Assembly: GCA_030053915.1 (NCBI GenBank)
Contig: JASGCT010000014.1
Location: 1 to 43,404 of the forward strand
Length of the DNA stretch: 43,404 nt
Source of the DNA: Alphaproteobacteria bacterium
GTDB taxonomy: Bacteria > Bacteroidota > Bacteroidia > Chitinophagales > Chitinophagaceae
Direction: 5' to 3'
The stretch's first letter is position 1. Every line of letters begins with the position of its first letter. The notes under the pieces are model-generated. The model searched no databases, was not told the origin of the DNA, and saw only the letters and a program-made list of their open reading frames with translations. Made by a program: the position numbers and the translations under genes. Positions 8,820 to 17,870 of this stretch are shown piece by piece.

Positions 8820-9395
8820 ATGAGTAATCATTGGCTTATTGTAGGTATTGGAAATATAGGGTTGCAGTATAACCAAACACGACATAATATAGGGTTTGAC
8901 GTTTTAGATGATTTTGTAAATTCAAAGCACGCAACTTTCAAAAACCAAAAATTAGGGGCTCTCGCAGAAATTAATGAACCCCCATATAAATATACCTGCT
9001 TAAAACCAGATACTTTTGTTAATTTGAGCGGTTTATCCTTTGCTTTTCATTTTTCTAAACTTAAAATACCTTTAGAAAATACCTTGACAATAATTGATGA
9101 TTTATCCTTAAATATAGAAACACTTAAGTTACGAATTGGAGGTGGCTCAGGAGGTCATAACGGACTTAAAAATATTGAAGCGGTTTTAAAAAATCAACAA
9201 TACCCAAGGTTGCGATTTGGTATTGGTCAAAATTTTCAAAAAGGTGAGCAAGTTGAATATGTGTTAGGTAAATGGACAGAAACAGAAAAACCAATTGTCG
9301 ATAAAAAAATTAAAATGTGTTCCAATCTTTTGAACGACTTACCTCGTTTAGGTATCATCAATACTATGAATAAATACAATAATCTTAAATTATAA
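8820..9395 (+). CDS. pth: Peptidyl-tRNA hydrolase
   Basis: Recycles peptidyl-tRNA released from stalled ribosomes. The signature reads GIGNIGLQYNQTRHNIGF (canonical GLGNPG..Y..TRHN; the Pro is Ile here, while Asn and His are kept). It also has KPDTFVNLSG, and DDLSLN with GGGSGGHNGLKNI downstream. The catalytic Asn, His and Asp positions are therefore all filled. The 191-residue length is typical. It lies between rplY and the FAH-family gene, with 3 nt to the latter. Confidence 0.94.
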   Translation: MSNHWLIVGIGNIGLQYNQTRHNIGFDVLDDFVNSKHATFKNQKLGALAEINEPPYKYTCLKPDTFVNLSGLSFAFHFSKLKIPLENTLTIIDDLSLNIETLKLRIGGGSGGHNGLKNIEAVLKNQQYPRLRFGIGQNFQKGEQVEYVLGKWTETEKPIVDKKIKMCSNLLNDLPRLGIINTMNKYNNLKL

Positions 9396-9398
9396 ATT

Positions 9399-10013
9399 AT
9401 GAATATTTTTTGCATTGGTCGTAATTATGTTGATCATATAAACGAACTCAATAATCAAGTCCCAACTGAGCCTGTAATTTTTATGAAGCCATATACGTCC
9501 ATTCACAATAAAAATAAGCCTTATTCAATTCCAACTTTTTCGGACAATGTACAATATGAATGCGAAATCGTTTTAAAAATTGCCCAAACTATAGAACAGG
9601 GTAGCTTAAATATTAATTACAAAGACGCATGTAGTGGTATTTCGATTGGTATTGATGTTACTGCACGTGATATTCAAGATAAATTAAAAGAAAAAAAATT
9701 ACCTTGGGAATTAGCCAAAGCATTCGAAAGTTCAATTATCTTGGATAAATTTTTAAACTTAGACCAATTTAAAAACATTGAACATTTTCAATTTAAGTTT
9801 TTTAAAAATAAAGAACTGGTTCAACATGGCAACTCTAAATTAATGATTTACGATTTTAATACGATTATAGTTTCCTTAAACAAATACTTTACACTTCGTC
9901 CTAACGATTTAATATTTACAGGAACACCCGCTGGCGTAGGTAAAATGAATAATGGTGACCATTTTGAAGGCTATTTTGAAGATAGTCTCATTTTAGATTT
10001 TGTAACCTTTTAA
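9399..10013 (+). CDS. Fumarylacetoacetate hydrolase-family protein
   Basis: Single FAH C-terminal-like domain of 204 residues, the short YcgM-like form found in acylpyruvase and oxaloacetate decarboxylase relatives. Metal ligands are visible as the Glu pair in YECEIVLKI and the Asp in GIDVTARDIQ. The substrate loop carries PWELAKAFESS, and the C terminus has the family hallmark IFTGTPAGVGKMNNGD. The exact substrate cannot be assigned from sequence. It follows pth by 3 nt and converges on the nucleotidyltransferase gene, with only 7 bp between the two stops. Confidence 0.88.
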   Translation: MNIFCIGRNYVDHINELNNQVPTEPVIFMKPYTSIHNKNKPYSIPTFSDNVQYECEIVLKIAQTIEQGSLNINYKDACSGISIGIDVTARDIQDKLKEKKLPWELAKAFESSIILDKFLNLDQFKNIEHFQFKFFKNKELVQHGNSKLMIYDFNTIIVSLNKYFTLRPNDLIFTGTPAGVGKMNNGDHFEGYFEDSLILDFVTF

Positions 10014-10020
10014 GTATAAT

Positions 10021-10923
10021 CTAAGACCATAAAAACTCTGGGTATTCACCTTTTAAAATAAGAGTTTTTATGCCGTGTTGAACAATGTCATTGTCCTCTT
10101 TATAGGTAACACCATACCAGCGAGAACTACAAGGGATAAATTTACATTTTTGTCCGTATTTATGAATCATTTTATCAACTACTAAAGGCAAGAAAAATTC
10201 TGACTTTTCGTGATTATTTTTGTTAGCAATAAATTCTTTAAATTCGTCGTAACAATATGTAAACATGGTGGGATAGAAACAGAAGAAATTCATACTAACA
10301 TAGGTTGAATTAGGTATTATAACTTCTGTATCACCATCCATATTGATAATTAGATTTTGCTTATTTTTAAATATTTTAAGATGTTCTTTAATAGATATCA
10401 AATTGTTGTTAGAGTCGATGGAGCAAACCCCACGGCTTACTGTACCATTATCTGAAAGGGTGTTTTCTATTTCGTATCCAATAATACTGCAACTATAATC
10501 GGTATTTTGTTTAAAAAAATCAATGGCTTTGGCAAAACTATCCATACCATACATATCATCGGCATTGATAACCACAAAAGGATTCGTTATAATATCCTTA
10601 CAACATAATAAAGCATGAGCTGTACCCCAAGGTTTTGTTCGAGTAGATAAAAGCAAGTTTTCATTATTAATAAATGCATTCATTTCTTGGAAAACATATT
10701 TAATGGTCATTTTAGAAGCTATTTTAGGTTCGATATGCAATTTAAAAAAATCGATATGTTCACGTCGAATTACAAAAACAACTTCAGTGAAACCAGCCCG
10801 AATGGCATCAAAAATTGAAAATTCCATGATGGTTTCATCTTGATTGCCAAAACCTTTCAATTGTTTGTTGCCACCATAACGAGATGCCATCCCTGCAGCT
10901 AAAATAATTAATGAGTAATTCAT
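10021..10923 (-). CDS. Sugar-phosphate nucleotidyltransferase
   Basis: GT-A-fold pyrophosphorylase of 300 residues. The nucleotide-binding signature LAAGMASRYGGNKQL lies at the N terminus. The metal-binding Asp pair is in VVINADDMYG, with GTAHALLCC in between. It resembles glucose-1-phosphate thymidylyl/uridylyltransferases and the MurU group; the nucleotide and sugar are not determinable here. Its ATG overlaps the coaBC TGA (ATGA), so the two genes form a coupled two-gene operon even though their roles do not obviously connect. Confidence 0.85.
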   Translation of the reverse strand: MNYSLIILAAGMASRYGGNKQLKGFGNQDETIMEFSIFDAIRAGFTEVVFVIRREHIDFFKLHIEPKIASKMTIKYVFQEMNAFINNENLLLSTRTKPWGTAHALLCCKDIITNPFVVINADDMYGMDSFAKAIDFFKQNTDYSCSIIGYEIENTLSDNGTVSRGVCSIDSNNNLISIKEHLKIFKNKQNLIINMDGDTEVIIPNSTYVSMNFFCFYPTMFTYCYDEFKEFIANKNNHEKSEFFLPLVVDKMIHKYGQKCKFIPCSSRWYGVTYKEDNDIVQHGIKTLILKGEYPEFLWS

Positions 10924-12122
10924 AATTTATGTGATATTTTATGGGCTAAATATAATGTTATTTTATGTGCAAGTTCTTTTTTAGATTGTTTGGGGTATGT
11001 TTGGGTTTCAAAATTTTTAGAAATCATGGTAACTTCGTTTTCATCGCTTTGAAAACATTGATTTTGGTTTGATATTTCGTTTAGAATAATATAGTCTAAA
11101 TTTTTGTTTTTCAATTTTTTTGTTGCATTGTCAAATCCATTATTGGTTTCTAAAGCAAAGCCTATCAATGTTTGATGTTCTAATTTATGTTGACCTAAAT
11201 AAAGTAAAATATCTTGCGTTTTTGTTAATTGAATGTGAATATCAGTACTGTCTTTTTTCATCTTTTGTGTTGCAATTTCAGTAGGTTTATAATCAGCCAC
11301 CGCAGCACTTAAAATTAAATAATCCATTTCTTTAGCTAATGATTTGCATTTTAAAAACATATCTTCAGCTGATTCGGTATATGTAAAATGAATGTCATTG
11401 TATTTTAAATTAAGAAGGTTAGTACCAGAAATTAAAAATACGTCAGCGCCTTTTTCGTAAAACGATTCGGCTAATGCAAATCCCATTTTCCCAGAAGAAT
11501 AATTTGAAATGTAACGAACAGGGTCTATTTTTTCTTTGGTTGGACCACAAGTAATAAGTATTTTTTTATTTAAAAATTCGGTTGTTCTAAAAAATTTGTT
11601 TTTAATATAACTTAAAATTTGTTCAGGTTCAGCTAAGCGTCCGTGTCCATAAATACCGCTTGCTAATTCACCTACATTAACAGGAATAACCAAAACTTGA
11701 CGTTCTTTTATTAATTTAAAATTTTGTTGTACTGCATCGTTAAACCACATATCTTCATCCATTGCTGGTGCTACTACAACAGGGCATTTGATAGATAAAA
11801 ACGTAGCTAATAACAAATTATCGCAAGATCCTTGTGCCATTTTTGAAAGCGTATTGCAGGTTAAAGGTGCAACGATAAATAAATCGGCCCAATGGGCTAA
11901 ATGAATGTGATTCTCCCAAGAGTTGTTTTCTATTAAATGAATCCCCACGGCATTTTTACTTAAAGTGCTTAAAACCAAAGGCGAAACAAAATTCGTAGCA
12001 TTGGGTGTCATAATAACCTTAACAACTGCGCCTTCAGTAACTAATAATCGTAATAAATAGATACATTTGTAGGCAGCAATACCACCAGTTATTCCTAAGA
12101 TTATTTTTTTGTTTTTTAACAT
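10920..12122 (-). CDS. coaBC: Bifunctional phosphopantothenoylcysteine decarboxylase / synthase
   Basis: Two steps of coenzyme A synthesis on one chain of 400 residues. The N-terminal flavoprotein (CoaC) half has LGITGGIAAYK, the catalytic-His region HIHLAHWADLFIVAPLT and the APAMDEDMW loop. The C-terminal CoaB half starts near KKILITCGPTKEKIDPVRY and continues with ISNYSSGKMG. The frame extends 10 codons upstream, but I place the start at ATG 12122 (MLKNKKII) because the promoter box lies inside that extension and the homology begins here. Confidence 0.95.
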   Translation of the reverse strand: MLKNKKIILGITGGIAAYKCIYLLRLLVTEGAVVKVIMTPNATNFVSPLVLSTLSKNAVGIHLIENNSWENHIHLAHWADLFIVAPLTCNTLSKMAQGSCDNLLLATFLSIKCPVVVAPAMDEDMWFNDAVQQNFKLIKERQVLVIPVNVGELASGIYGHGRLAEPEQILSYIKNKFFRTTEFLNKKILITCGPTKEKIDPVRYISNYSSGKMGFALAESFYEKGADVFLISGTNLLNLKYNDIHFTYTESAEDMFLKCKSLAKEMDYLILSAAVADYKPTEIATQKMKKDSTDIHIQLTKTQDILLYLGQHKLEHQTLIGFALETNNGFDNATKKLKNKNLDYIILNEISNQNQCFQSDENEVTMISKNFETQTYPKQSKKELAHKITLYLAHKISHKL

Positions 12123-12131
12123 AACGAACTG

Positions 12132-12139
12132 CAAATTTA
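12132..12139 (-). promoter_or_regulatory. -7 box upstream of coaBC
   Basis: On the minus strand TAAATTTG fits TAnnTTTG and ends 9 nt before the coaBC ATG. It supports start 12122 over the longer frame. The transcript leader would be only a few nucleotides. Confidence 0.55.
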
Positions 12140-12244
12140 GTAAAAAAAACACTAAAAAATATAAATATCAAAAATTATTTAATTGTTTTTAAACAATTTT
12201 AACATATTTTAATTGTATGCAAGGTACTTCATTTTTGAAAGGAA

Positions 12245-12880
12245 CTAAAATAAATTAGAAAACAATCTACCAAAAAAATCAAATAAATTAATATTTAAAG
12301 CAAAATAATAAACTATGGCAATAAAACAAAATCCAAATAAGGCGCCCCATAAATGGGCAGAATGGTTGATACCAGAACTTGGGTTTTTAGAAAGATAAGC
12401 AGTTAGTAATAAAAATAAAGGTGCAAACATATATCCAGGAATATAAAAAGGTATTAAAAATATACCAACTTGTATTGTGGGGTTTAAGGCAATTCCTGCT
12501 AATAAAACAGCCGAAACTGCACCCGAAGCACCCAAACATCGATAAGATTCGTCGGATCGTCTTTTAAAATAAGTAGGTAATATACTAAAAATTAGTGATA
12601 AAAAATATAAGGCTAAAAATATCCATTGGGTAATTAAAAATGAAAAATAAGCATTAATATTTTCAATTAGAATATTACCAAAAAAGTATAAAGTAACCAT
12701 ATTAAAGGCTAAATGTAAAACGTCAGCATGAATAAAAGCTGACGTAATAAACGTTGCATAAGACTTGGTTTTATAAATGCGAGAGGGCGAAAAAATAAGT
12801 TCTTCATATATTGAAGATTTTCTCCAAGCTAAAATAGTAGTTGCTACGTTAGCAATAATAATTACATATAAAATATTCAT
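12245..12880 (-). CDS. Rhomboid-family intramembrane serine protease
   Basis: Membrane protease of about 211 residues with six hydrophobic segments. The catalytic Ser lies in GASGAVSAV (GxSG motif) and the catalytic His in the last helix region, GINHSAHLWGALFG. The oxyanion-helping motif HLAFNMVTLYFFG is present in the second segment. I chose ATG 12880 (MNILYV); the frame can start 18 nt earlier only at a TTG. It is the last gene of the thiolase-DUF6702-rlmH-rhomboid run, starting 24 nt after the rlmH stop. Substrates are unknown. Confidence 0.88.
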   Translation of the reverse strand: MNILYVIIIANVATTILAWRKSSIYEELIFSPSRIYKTKSYATFITSAFIHADVLHLAFNMVTLYFFGNILIENINAYFSFLITQWIFLALYFLSLIFSILPTYFKRRSDESYRCLGASGAVSAVLLAGIALNPTIQVGIFLIPFYIPGYMFAPLFLLLTAYLSKNPSSGINHSAHLWGALFGFCFIAIVYYFALNINLFDFFGRLFSNLF

Positions 12881-12904
12881 AGAAAATGCAAGATACAAAA
12901 TTTT

Positions 12905-13381
12905 TTACTCATGATGATAGGGTTGGTGGTTTAAAATTGAAAACACACGATAAATTTGTTCAATAAGAATCCATTTAACCATATCGTGTGGAAAGGTAAG
13001 AGGCGATAACGACCAAATAAAATTTGCTTTATTTCTTACTTGTTGCGTTACACCATAAGCCCCGCCAATTAAAAAAACAAATTTTTTATCTAATAGCACA
13101 GTCTGCCATTTTGAAAATTGATCAGCAAAATTTTTTGTGGATAATTGATTCCCTAAAGGGCTTAATAATATCAAAAAGTCTTTAGGTTGTAATTTTTCAA
13201 AAACTTTATCGGCTTCTTGTTTTAATAATAGGTCTATATTAGAAGATTTTCCTGGATTCAGTTTAACCCAAGAAAATTGTACCCATTTTTTAAGTTGTTT
13301 TTGGTAATGATTCAAAATTTGGCTTAATTCTGATGAGGGTTCTTTACCAAAATACCAAACTTCGATTGTATTTGCCCCCAT
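12905..13381 (-). CDS. rlmH: 23S rRNA (pseudouridine1915-N3)-methyltransferase RlmH
   Basis: SPOUT methyltransferase that modifies pseudouridine 1915 in helix 69 of 23S rRNA. The length of 158 residues is the family norm. The SAM-binding knot reads FLIGGAYGVT, followed by LSPLTFPHDMVKWILIEQIY and the C-terminal YHHE, all diagnostic of RlmH. It starts 5 nt after the DUF6702 stop and is co-transcribed with it. Confidence 0.95.
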   Translation of the reverse strand: MGANTIEVWYFGKEPSSELSQILNHYQKQLKKWVQFSWVKLNPGKSSNIDLLLKQEADKVFEKLQPKDFLILLSPLGNQLSTKNFADQFSKWQTVLLDKKFVFLIGGAYGVTQQVRNKANFIWSLSPLTFPHDMVKWILIEQIYRVFSILNHQPYHHE

Positions 13382-13386
13382 AAGAT

Positions 13387-13872
13387 TTAAAAGTGAAGTG
13401 AATAAGTGGTTTCTGGATTCGTTAAACGGAAACTTTGGGTATCGCTTTCTGTTGAAATATTAAAAATATTAAATTGCTCAGCAGCACGTTCATATAAGAA
13501 GTTCTGCCAGACATCTAATGATTTAAAATCTTGAATATTACGGACTTCCCAATAGGTATGAATACTTTCTTTTTCAATTTCGTATCCGAGATAGACTAAA
13601 TTTTCAACTTTACCATTTACAGTTAATTTAAGATGTCGTTTTACGTAATCAATAACCAGGTCGTTTAAATTTTTATTATGCGTAGGTTGCAATAAATCTA
13701 ATTGGGTGTGATATTTTTGGTTAATAGTTTTTTCAAAATCATCCGTAAATGCTTTTATTGATATTTCTAAATTTTTATCCTTTTTATTATGATGAATATC
13801 AATTACCGACACATAATAGGGATGGAGTGGTAAAAATATAATTAGTAGAAGTTTGAAAAAAATAACTAACAT
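13387..13872 (-). CDS. DUF6702 family exported protein of unknown function
   Basis: A 161-residue protein with an N-terminal signal peptide-like segment (MLVIFFKLLLIIFLPL) followed directly by HPYYVSVIDI. It continues with EISIKAFTDDFEKTI and a WEVRNI segment, matching the Bacteroidota-specific DUF6702 family as I recall it. It probably sits in the periplasm and its function is unknown. ATG 13872 overlaps the thiolase stop by 7 nt. Its coupling to a thiolase and rlmH looks like operon packing rather than a shared pathway. Confidence 0.75.
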   Translation of the reverse strand: MLVIFFKLLLIIFLPLHPYYVSVIDIHHNKKDKNLEISIKAFTDDFEKTINQKYHTQLDLLQPTHNKNLNDLVIDYVKRHLKLTVNGKVENLVYLGYEIEKESIHTYWEVRNIQDFKSLDVWQNFLYERAAEQFNIFNISTESDTQSFRLTNPETTYSLHF

Positions 13873-15056
13873 GAACAAAGGTTCTCTATTAATACCGCAC
13901 TAGCGCCACCGCCACCATTACAAATCATGGCGATACCATATTTCCCTTTTTCTTGACATAAAGTTCTTGATAAAGATACTAAAATTCTTGCGCCACTACA
14001 CCCTAAAGGATGACCAATAGCTACTGCACCGCCATGAATATTCCATTTTTCATCTGGGATATTTAAAATTCTTTGGTTCGCTAAAGATACTACGGCAAAA
14101 GCTTCATTGCATTCCCAAAAATCAATTTGGTCTTTTGAAATTTTTGTTTGGTGTAAAAGTTTTTCGGCAGCAAAGGCAGGCGAGGTGGTAAAACGTTGCG
14201 GGTCTTGCTCGTAATCGGCATATGCAATAATCTTAGCAAGTGGCTTTAAATTGAGTGATTCCATGTTATCTTGGCTCATTAAAAGAACAAAACTAGCGCC
14301 ATCGGCATTTTTACTGGCATTCGCGGCGGTAATAGTGCCGTTTTCTTTAGCAAAAATAGGTTTTAATTGTAAAACTTTTTCAAAATTAGCTAAATACGGT
14401 TCTTCATCTTTAACGATGAGGGTTTTAGATTTTTTATCTTCGATAGTAATGGGAACTATTTCCGCTTCAAATAAACCACTTTCGTTGGCATGCAGGGATC
14501 TTTTGTAGGTTAATATGGTATAAAGGTCTTGATCTTCTCGAGAAATTGTATGTTCTTTAGCACAAAGTTCACCACATGCCCCCATTAACACCCCGCTAAA
14601 TGGATCTTGTAACCCGTCGTTCATAATACTATCTAAAAATTGCACATGCCCTAATTTTTTCCCCCAACGCATGGTATTTGAATAAAAAGGAGCCTGCGAC
14701 ATGGATTCTATTCCTCCAGCAATGATGCAATCGGCTTGATTTAATGATATTGTTTGGGCGGCATACATAATCGATTTGAGTCCACTTGCACATACTTTAT
14801 TAACTAGCGTACTGATAGTACTATCGGCTAAACCGGCATGTTTGGCAATTTGTTTAGCGGCATTTTGACCCAAACCAGCGCTTAAAACATTACCAACAAT
14901 AATCTCGTTTATATTATTGGGTTCTATAGAATTTTTTTCTAAAATATTCTTAACAACTTCGGTTCCAAGTTGAACAGCGGATAGATTTTTAAATTGCCCT
15001 CCAAAACTTCCAATGGGAGTTCTTTTAGCATCTACAATAAATACATCTTTTAACAT
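13866..15056 (-). CDS. Acetyl-CoA acetyltransferase (thiolase)
   Basis: Thiolase of 396 residues, either degradative (beta-oxidation) or biosynthetic (acetoacetyl-CoA). The nucleophilic Cys lies in VNKVCASGLKS, the His in GGAVAIGHPLGCSG, and the second Cys in MICNGGGGASA near the C terminus. IEDKKSKTLIVKDEEP is the usual mid-loop. The frame runs 8 codons upstream, but ATG 15056 (MLKDVFIVDAKRTP) is the homologous start and lies just behind the promoter box. It may work with the electron-transfer flavoprotein encoded at 40-41.6 kb in fatty-acid oxidation, though the two are not linked. Confidence 0.93.
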   Translation of the reverse strand: MLKDVFIVDAKRTPIGSFGGQFKNLSAVQLGTEVVKNILEKNSIEPNNINEIIVGNVLSAGLGQNAAKQIAKHAGLADSTISTLVNKVCASGLKSIMYAAQTISLNQADCIIAGGIESMSQAPFYSNTMRWGKKLGHVQFLDSIMNDGLQDPFSGVLMGACGELCAKEHTISREDQDLYTILTYKRSLHANESGLFEAEIVPITIEDKKSKTLIVKDEEPYLANFEKVLQLKPIFAKENGTITAANASKNADGASFVLLMSQDNMESLNLKPLAKIIAYADYEQDPQRFTTSPAFAAEKLLHQTKISKDQIDFWECNEAFAVVSLANQRILNIPDEKWNIHGGAVAIGHPLGCSGARILVSLSRTLCQEKGKYGIAMICNGGGGASAVLIENLCSC

Positions 15057-15069
15057 AAAATAATTTTGG

Positions 15070-15077
15070 CAAAGGTA
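15070..15077 (-). promoter_or_regulatory. -7 box upstream of the thiolase operon
   Basis: Minus-strand TACCTTTG fits TAnnTTTG and ends 13 nt before ATG 15056. It lies inside the extended thiolase frame, which argues against an earlier start. Confidence 0.6.
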
Positions 15078-15169
15078 CAATTTATTTTCAAATTTTTATT
15101 TATAATTCAAATGTTATTAAAAAATAAATTTACTTGTAAAATTAGGGTTAATAATTAATGTAACCTTAA

Positions 15170-17824
15170 TTATAAATTAGGACCTATCCAATTTTTAAGC
15201 TCAGATTTATTAATTTGCTTTCTTTTAGCATAATCGTCAAATTGGTCCGGATATACCTTTCCTAATCCAAAATATTTGGCTTCTGGATTTGCAAAATACC
15301 ACCCACAAATAGAAGACGCTGGGCTCATGGCAAAGTTTTCGGATAAAGCAATTTGAATTTTTTTAGAGCCACCAAGAAGCTTAAATAATGTGATTTTTTC
15401 AGAATGATCTGGGCATGATGGATACCCAGGTGCAGGACGAATCCCTTGATAATCTTCAGAAATAAAACTTTGGATATTGTTTTTTTCATTAGAATTATAC
15501 CCCCAATAGTTTTTACGCACTTCATAATGAACATATTCGGCAAGGGCTTCAACAAGCCTATCTGCTATGGTTTGACTCAAAATTTTAAGATAATCATCGT
15601 TATTCTTTTCGTGATGGTTAATATAAAATTCTAAATTCTTAATTGTAACAGCAAATGCGCCTATGTAATCGGCGTATTGACTATTTTTGGGAAATATAAA
15701 ATCACTTAAACAGAAATTTGGAAGCCCATTTGCTTTTTTTTGTTGTTGCCTTAAAAAATATAAAGTTTGCGTTTCCTCATTAATATTTAATTCAATATCA
15801 TCACCAACATTGTTTGCTTGCCAAAAACCAATAGTAGCTTTAGGTTTAATTATTTTTTCTTTTAGCCAAAGTTTAAGCAAATCTTGTGCATCCTGATAAA
15901 GCTTTTTAGCTTCTGTACCTAAAATAGCATGACTTAAAATTTCTGGAAATGGATGGTTCATTTCCCAAGCTATAAAAAAAGGCTTCCAATCTATATATTT
16001 AATAATTGATTTTAATGGGATATTTAATTCTATATTACCCAATATTTTAGGTTTTGTTGGAACATAATTTTTGGTATTTAGTTTAAATGAATTTTGACGC
16101 GCTTCTTGAATCGATAAAAATTCTTTGGACGTGTTTTTATTATTAAATTGTTTAACCAAATTTTGATTTTCTATTTCAAGGCTTTGTAAAAATTTTGATT
16201 TCGTATTTTTGTTTAATAATTGATTAACTACTTGTACAGCTTTTGACGCATCGTTTACATGAACTACACAAGTAGGGTAGGCAGGATTTATTTTTAAAGC
16301 AGTATGTAATCTAGAGGTTGTGGCACCACCTATTAAAAGTGGAATATCGAAGCCTCGTTTGGTCATTTCTTCGGCAACATATACCATTTCTTGCAAAGAT
16401 GGGGTAATTAATCCGCTTAATCCAATAATCGCTACTTGGTTCTTGTAGGCAGTTTCTAAAATTTTTTCAAGAGGTACCATAACACCTAAATCTATAATTT
16501 CAAAGCCGTTACACCCTAAAACAACGCCCACAATATTTTTACCAATATCATGAACATCGCCTTTAACAGTCGCTAATAAAATTTTTGGTGCATCTTGAGC
16601 TTTAACACGTTGTGCTTCGATGATTGGCGTTAAAATGGCAACACTTTGCTTCATTACCCGAGCCGATTTTACAACTTGAGGTAAAAACATTTTACCACTG
16701 CCAAAAAGGTCTCCTACAATGCCCATCCCATCCATAAGAGGACCTTCTATAATTTTTAAGGGGTCTTTATATTTTAAAATGGCTTCTTGTGTATCAATTT
16801 CAATAAATTCATTCAATCCGTCCACCAAGGCTTTGGCAATTCTTTTTTCAACTGAAAGCGAGCGCCAAGCAAGTTGCACAACAAGATTTTTGGTTTCAGT
16901 AGATTTATATGAGGATGCTTTAGCAATTAATTCTTCTGTAGCTTGGTTGTTGGCGTTATTTTGATTTAAAATAACACGTTCACACAAGGTTCTTAATTCT
17001 GGTTCAATAGTATCATATACTGTTAATTGCCCAGCATTCACAATGCCCATAGTCATGCCAGCCTTGATAGCATGGTATAAAAAAATAGTATGCATCGCTT
17101 GACGCACCTTTTCGTTGCCTCGAAATGAAAATGATAAATTAGAAACACCACCACTAATATTAACCTCGGGAAAATTAGATTTCAAAATTTTGGTAGCTTC
17201 AATAAATTCAATGGCATAATTATTATGCTCTTCCAAACCAGTTGCTACGGCAAAAATATTTAAGTCGAATATAATGTCACTGGGGTTAAAATTTAATTCT
17301 TGCTTTAAAATGTGATAGGCTCGGCTTGCAATAGCAACTTTTCTAGAACATGTTTCGGCTTGTCCTTGTTCATCGAAACACATAACAATAACCGCTGCAC
17401 CATATTTTTGACATATTTTTGCTTGTTGAATAAATTTCTCGTAACCTTCTTTAAGAGATATTGAATTAACAATACATTTTCCTTGAACGCATTGAAGACC
17501 AGATTCAATAACGTTAAAATCGCTACTATCTACCATTATCGGAATTTTGGCTATATCTGGTTCACTTTGTAGGTAATTTAAAAATTTTTTCATAGCCTCT
17601 ACGCCATCTAATAAGGCATCATCCATATTCACATCGATAATTTGAGCGCCGTTCTCAACTTGTTGCCTAGCAATGGCAATGGCTTGGTCGTACCGGTCGT
17701 TACGAATACATTCGGCAAACTTTTTTGAACCAGTTACATTAGTACGTTCGCCAATGTTTACAAAATTTAAAGAGGGAGTAACAATAAACGGTTCTAAACC
17801 TGAAATTTTTAGAAAATTTGACAT
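15170..17824 (-). CDS. metH: Cobalamin-dependent methionine synthase, lacking the homocysteine-binding domain
   Basis: Uses methylcobalamin and methyl-tetrahydrofolate in methionine synthesis. The 884 residues begin directly with the pterin domain ([14 protein letters not shown] at about residue 22). The four-helix cap follows, then the B12 Rossmann domain with the lower-ligand motif DVHDIG at 423-428. The C-terminal SAM-dependent reactivation domain has [15 protein letters not shown] at 796-810. Full-length MetH is about 1,230 residues; the missing part is the N-terminal zinc homocysteine methyltransferase barrel. Bacteroidota often encode that barrel as a separate gene, usually adjacent, but it is not next to this gene. 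The promoter lies directly upstream, so the short form is not caused by a misplaced start. Confidence 0.93.
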   Translation of the reverse strand: MSNFLKISGLEPFIVTPSLNFVNIGERTNVTGSKKFAECIRNDRYDQAIAIARQQVENGAQIIDVNMDDALLDGVEAMKKFLNYLQSEPDIAKIPIMVDSSDFNVIESGLQCVQGKCIVNSISLKEGYEKFIQQAKICQKYGAAVIVMCFDEQGQAETCSRKVAIASRAYHILKQELNFNPSDIIFDLNIFAVATGLEEHNNYAIEFIEATKILKSNFPEVNISGGVSNLSFSFRGNEKVRQAMHTIFLYHAIKAGMTMGIVNAGQLTVYDTIEPELRTLCERVILNQNNANNQATEELIAKASSYKSTETKNLVVQLAWRSLSVEKRIAKALVDGLNEFIEIDTQEAILKYKDPLKIIEGPLMDGMGIVGDLFGSGKMFLPQVVKSARVMKQSVAILTPIIEAQRVKAQDAPKILLATVKGDVHDIGKNIVGVVLGCNGFEIIDLGVMVPLEKILETAYKNQVAIIGLSGLITPSLQEMVYVAEEMTKRGFDIPLLIGGATTSRLHTALKINPAYPTCVVHVNDASKAVQVVNQLLNKNTKSKFLQSLEIENQNLVKQFNNKNTSKEFLSIQEARQNSFKLNTKNYVPTKPKILGNIELNIPLKSIIKYIDWKPFFIAWEMNHPFPEILSHAILGTEAKKLYQDAQDLLKLWLKEKIIKPKATIGFWQANNVGDDIELNINEETQTLYFLRQQQKKANGLPNFCLSDFIFPKNSQYADYIGAFAVTIKNLEFYINHHEKNNDDYLKILSQTIADRLVEALAEYVHYEVRKNYWGYNSNEKNNIQSFISEDYQGIRPAPGYPSCPDHSEKITLFKLLGGSKKIQIALSENFAMSPASSICGWYFANPEAKYFGLGKVYPDQFDDYAKRKQINKSELKNWIGPNL

Positions 17825-17835
17825 AAAATATAGTG

Positions 17836-17843
17836 CAAAGATA
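17836..17843 (-). promoter_or_regulatory. -7 box upstream of metH
   Basis: Minus-strand TATCTTTG, matching TAnnTTTG, ends 11 nt before the metH ATG within the 46-bp gap to the next gene. I see no B12 or SAM riboswitch: the gap is far too short to hold one. Confidence 0.6.
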
Positions 17844-17870
17844 GCAATTTTAATTTAAAAATACAATGAA

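Noticed and set aside
15146..15165. Hairpin GGTTA/TAACC downstream of metH as terminator
   Set aside because: Only 5 bp with a 10-nt loop and no clear U-tract; likely chance in AT-rich DNA.
15325..17858. Several 60-80 codon ORFs on both strands within metH
   Set aside because: They overlap conserved MetH domains and have no independent features.
17825..17870. B12 or SAM riboswitch before metH
   Set aside because: The gap is 46 bp and mostly filled by the promoter; no room for an aptamer.
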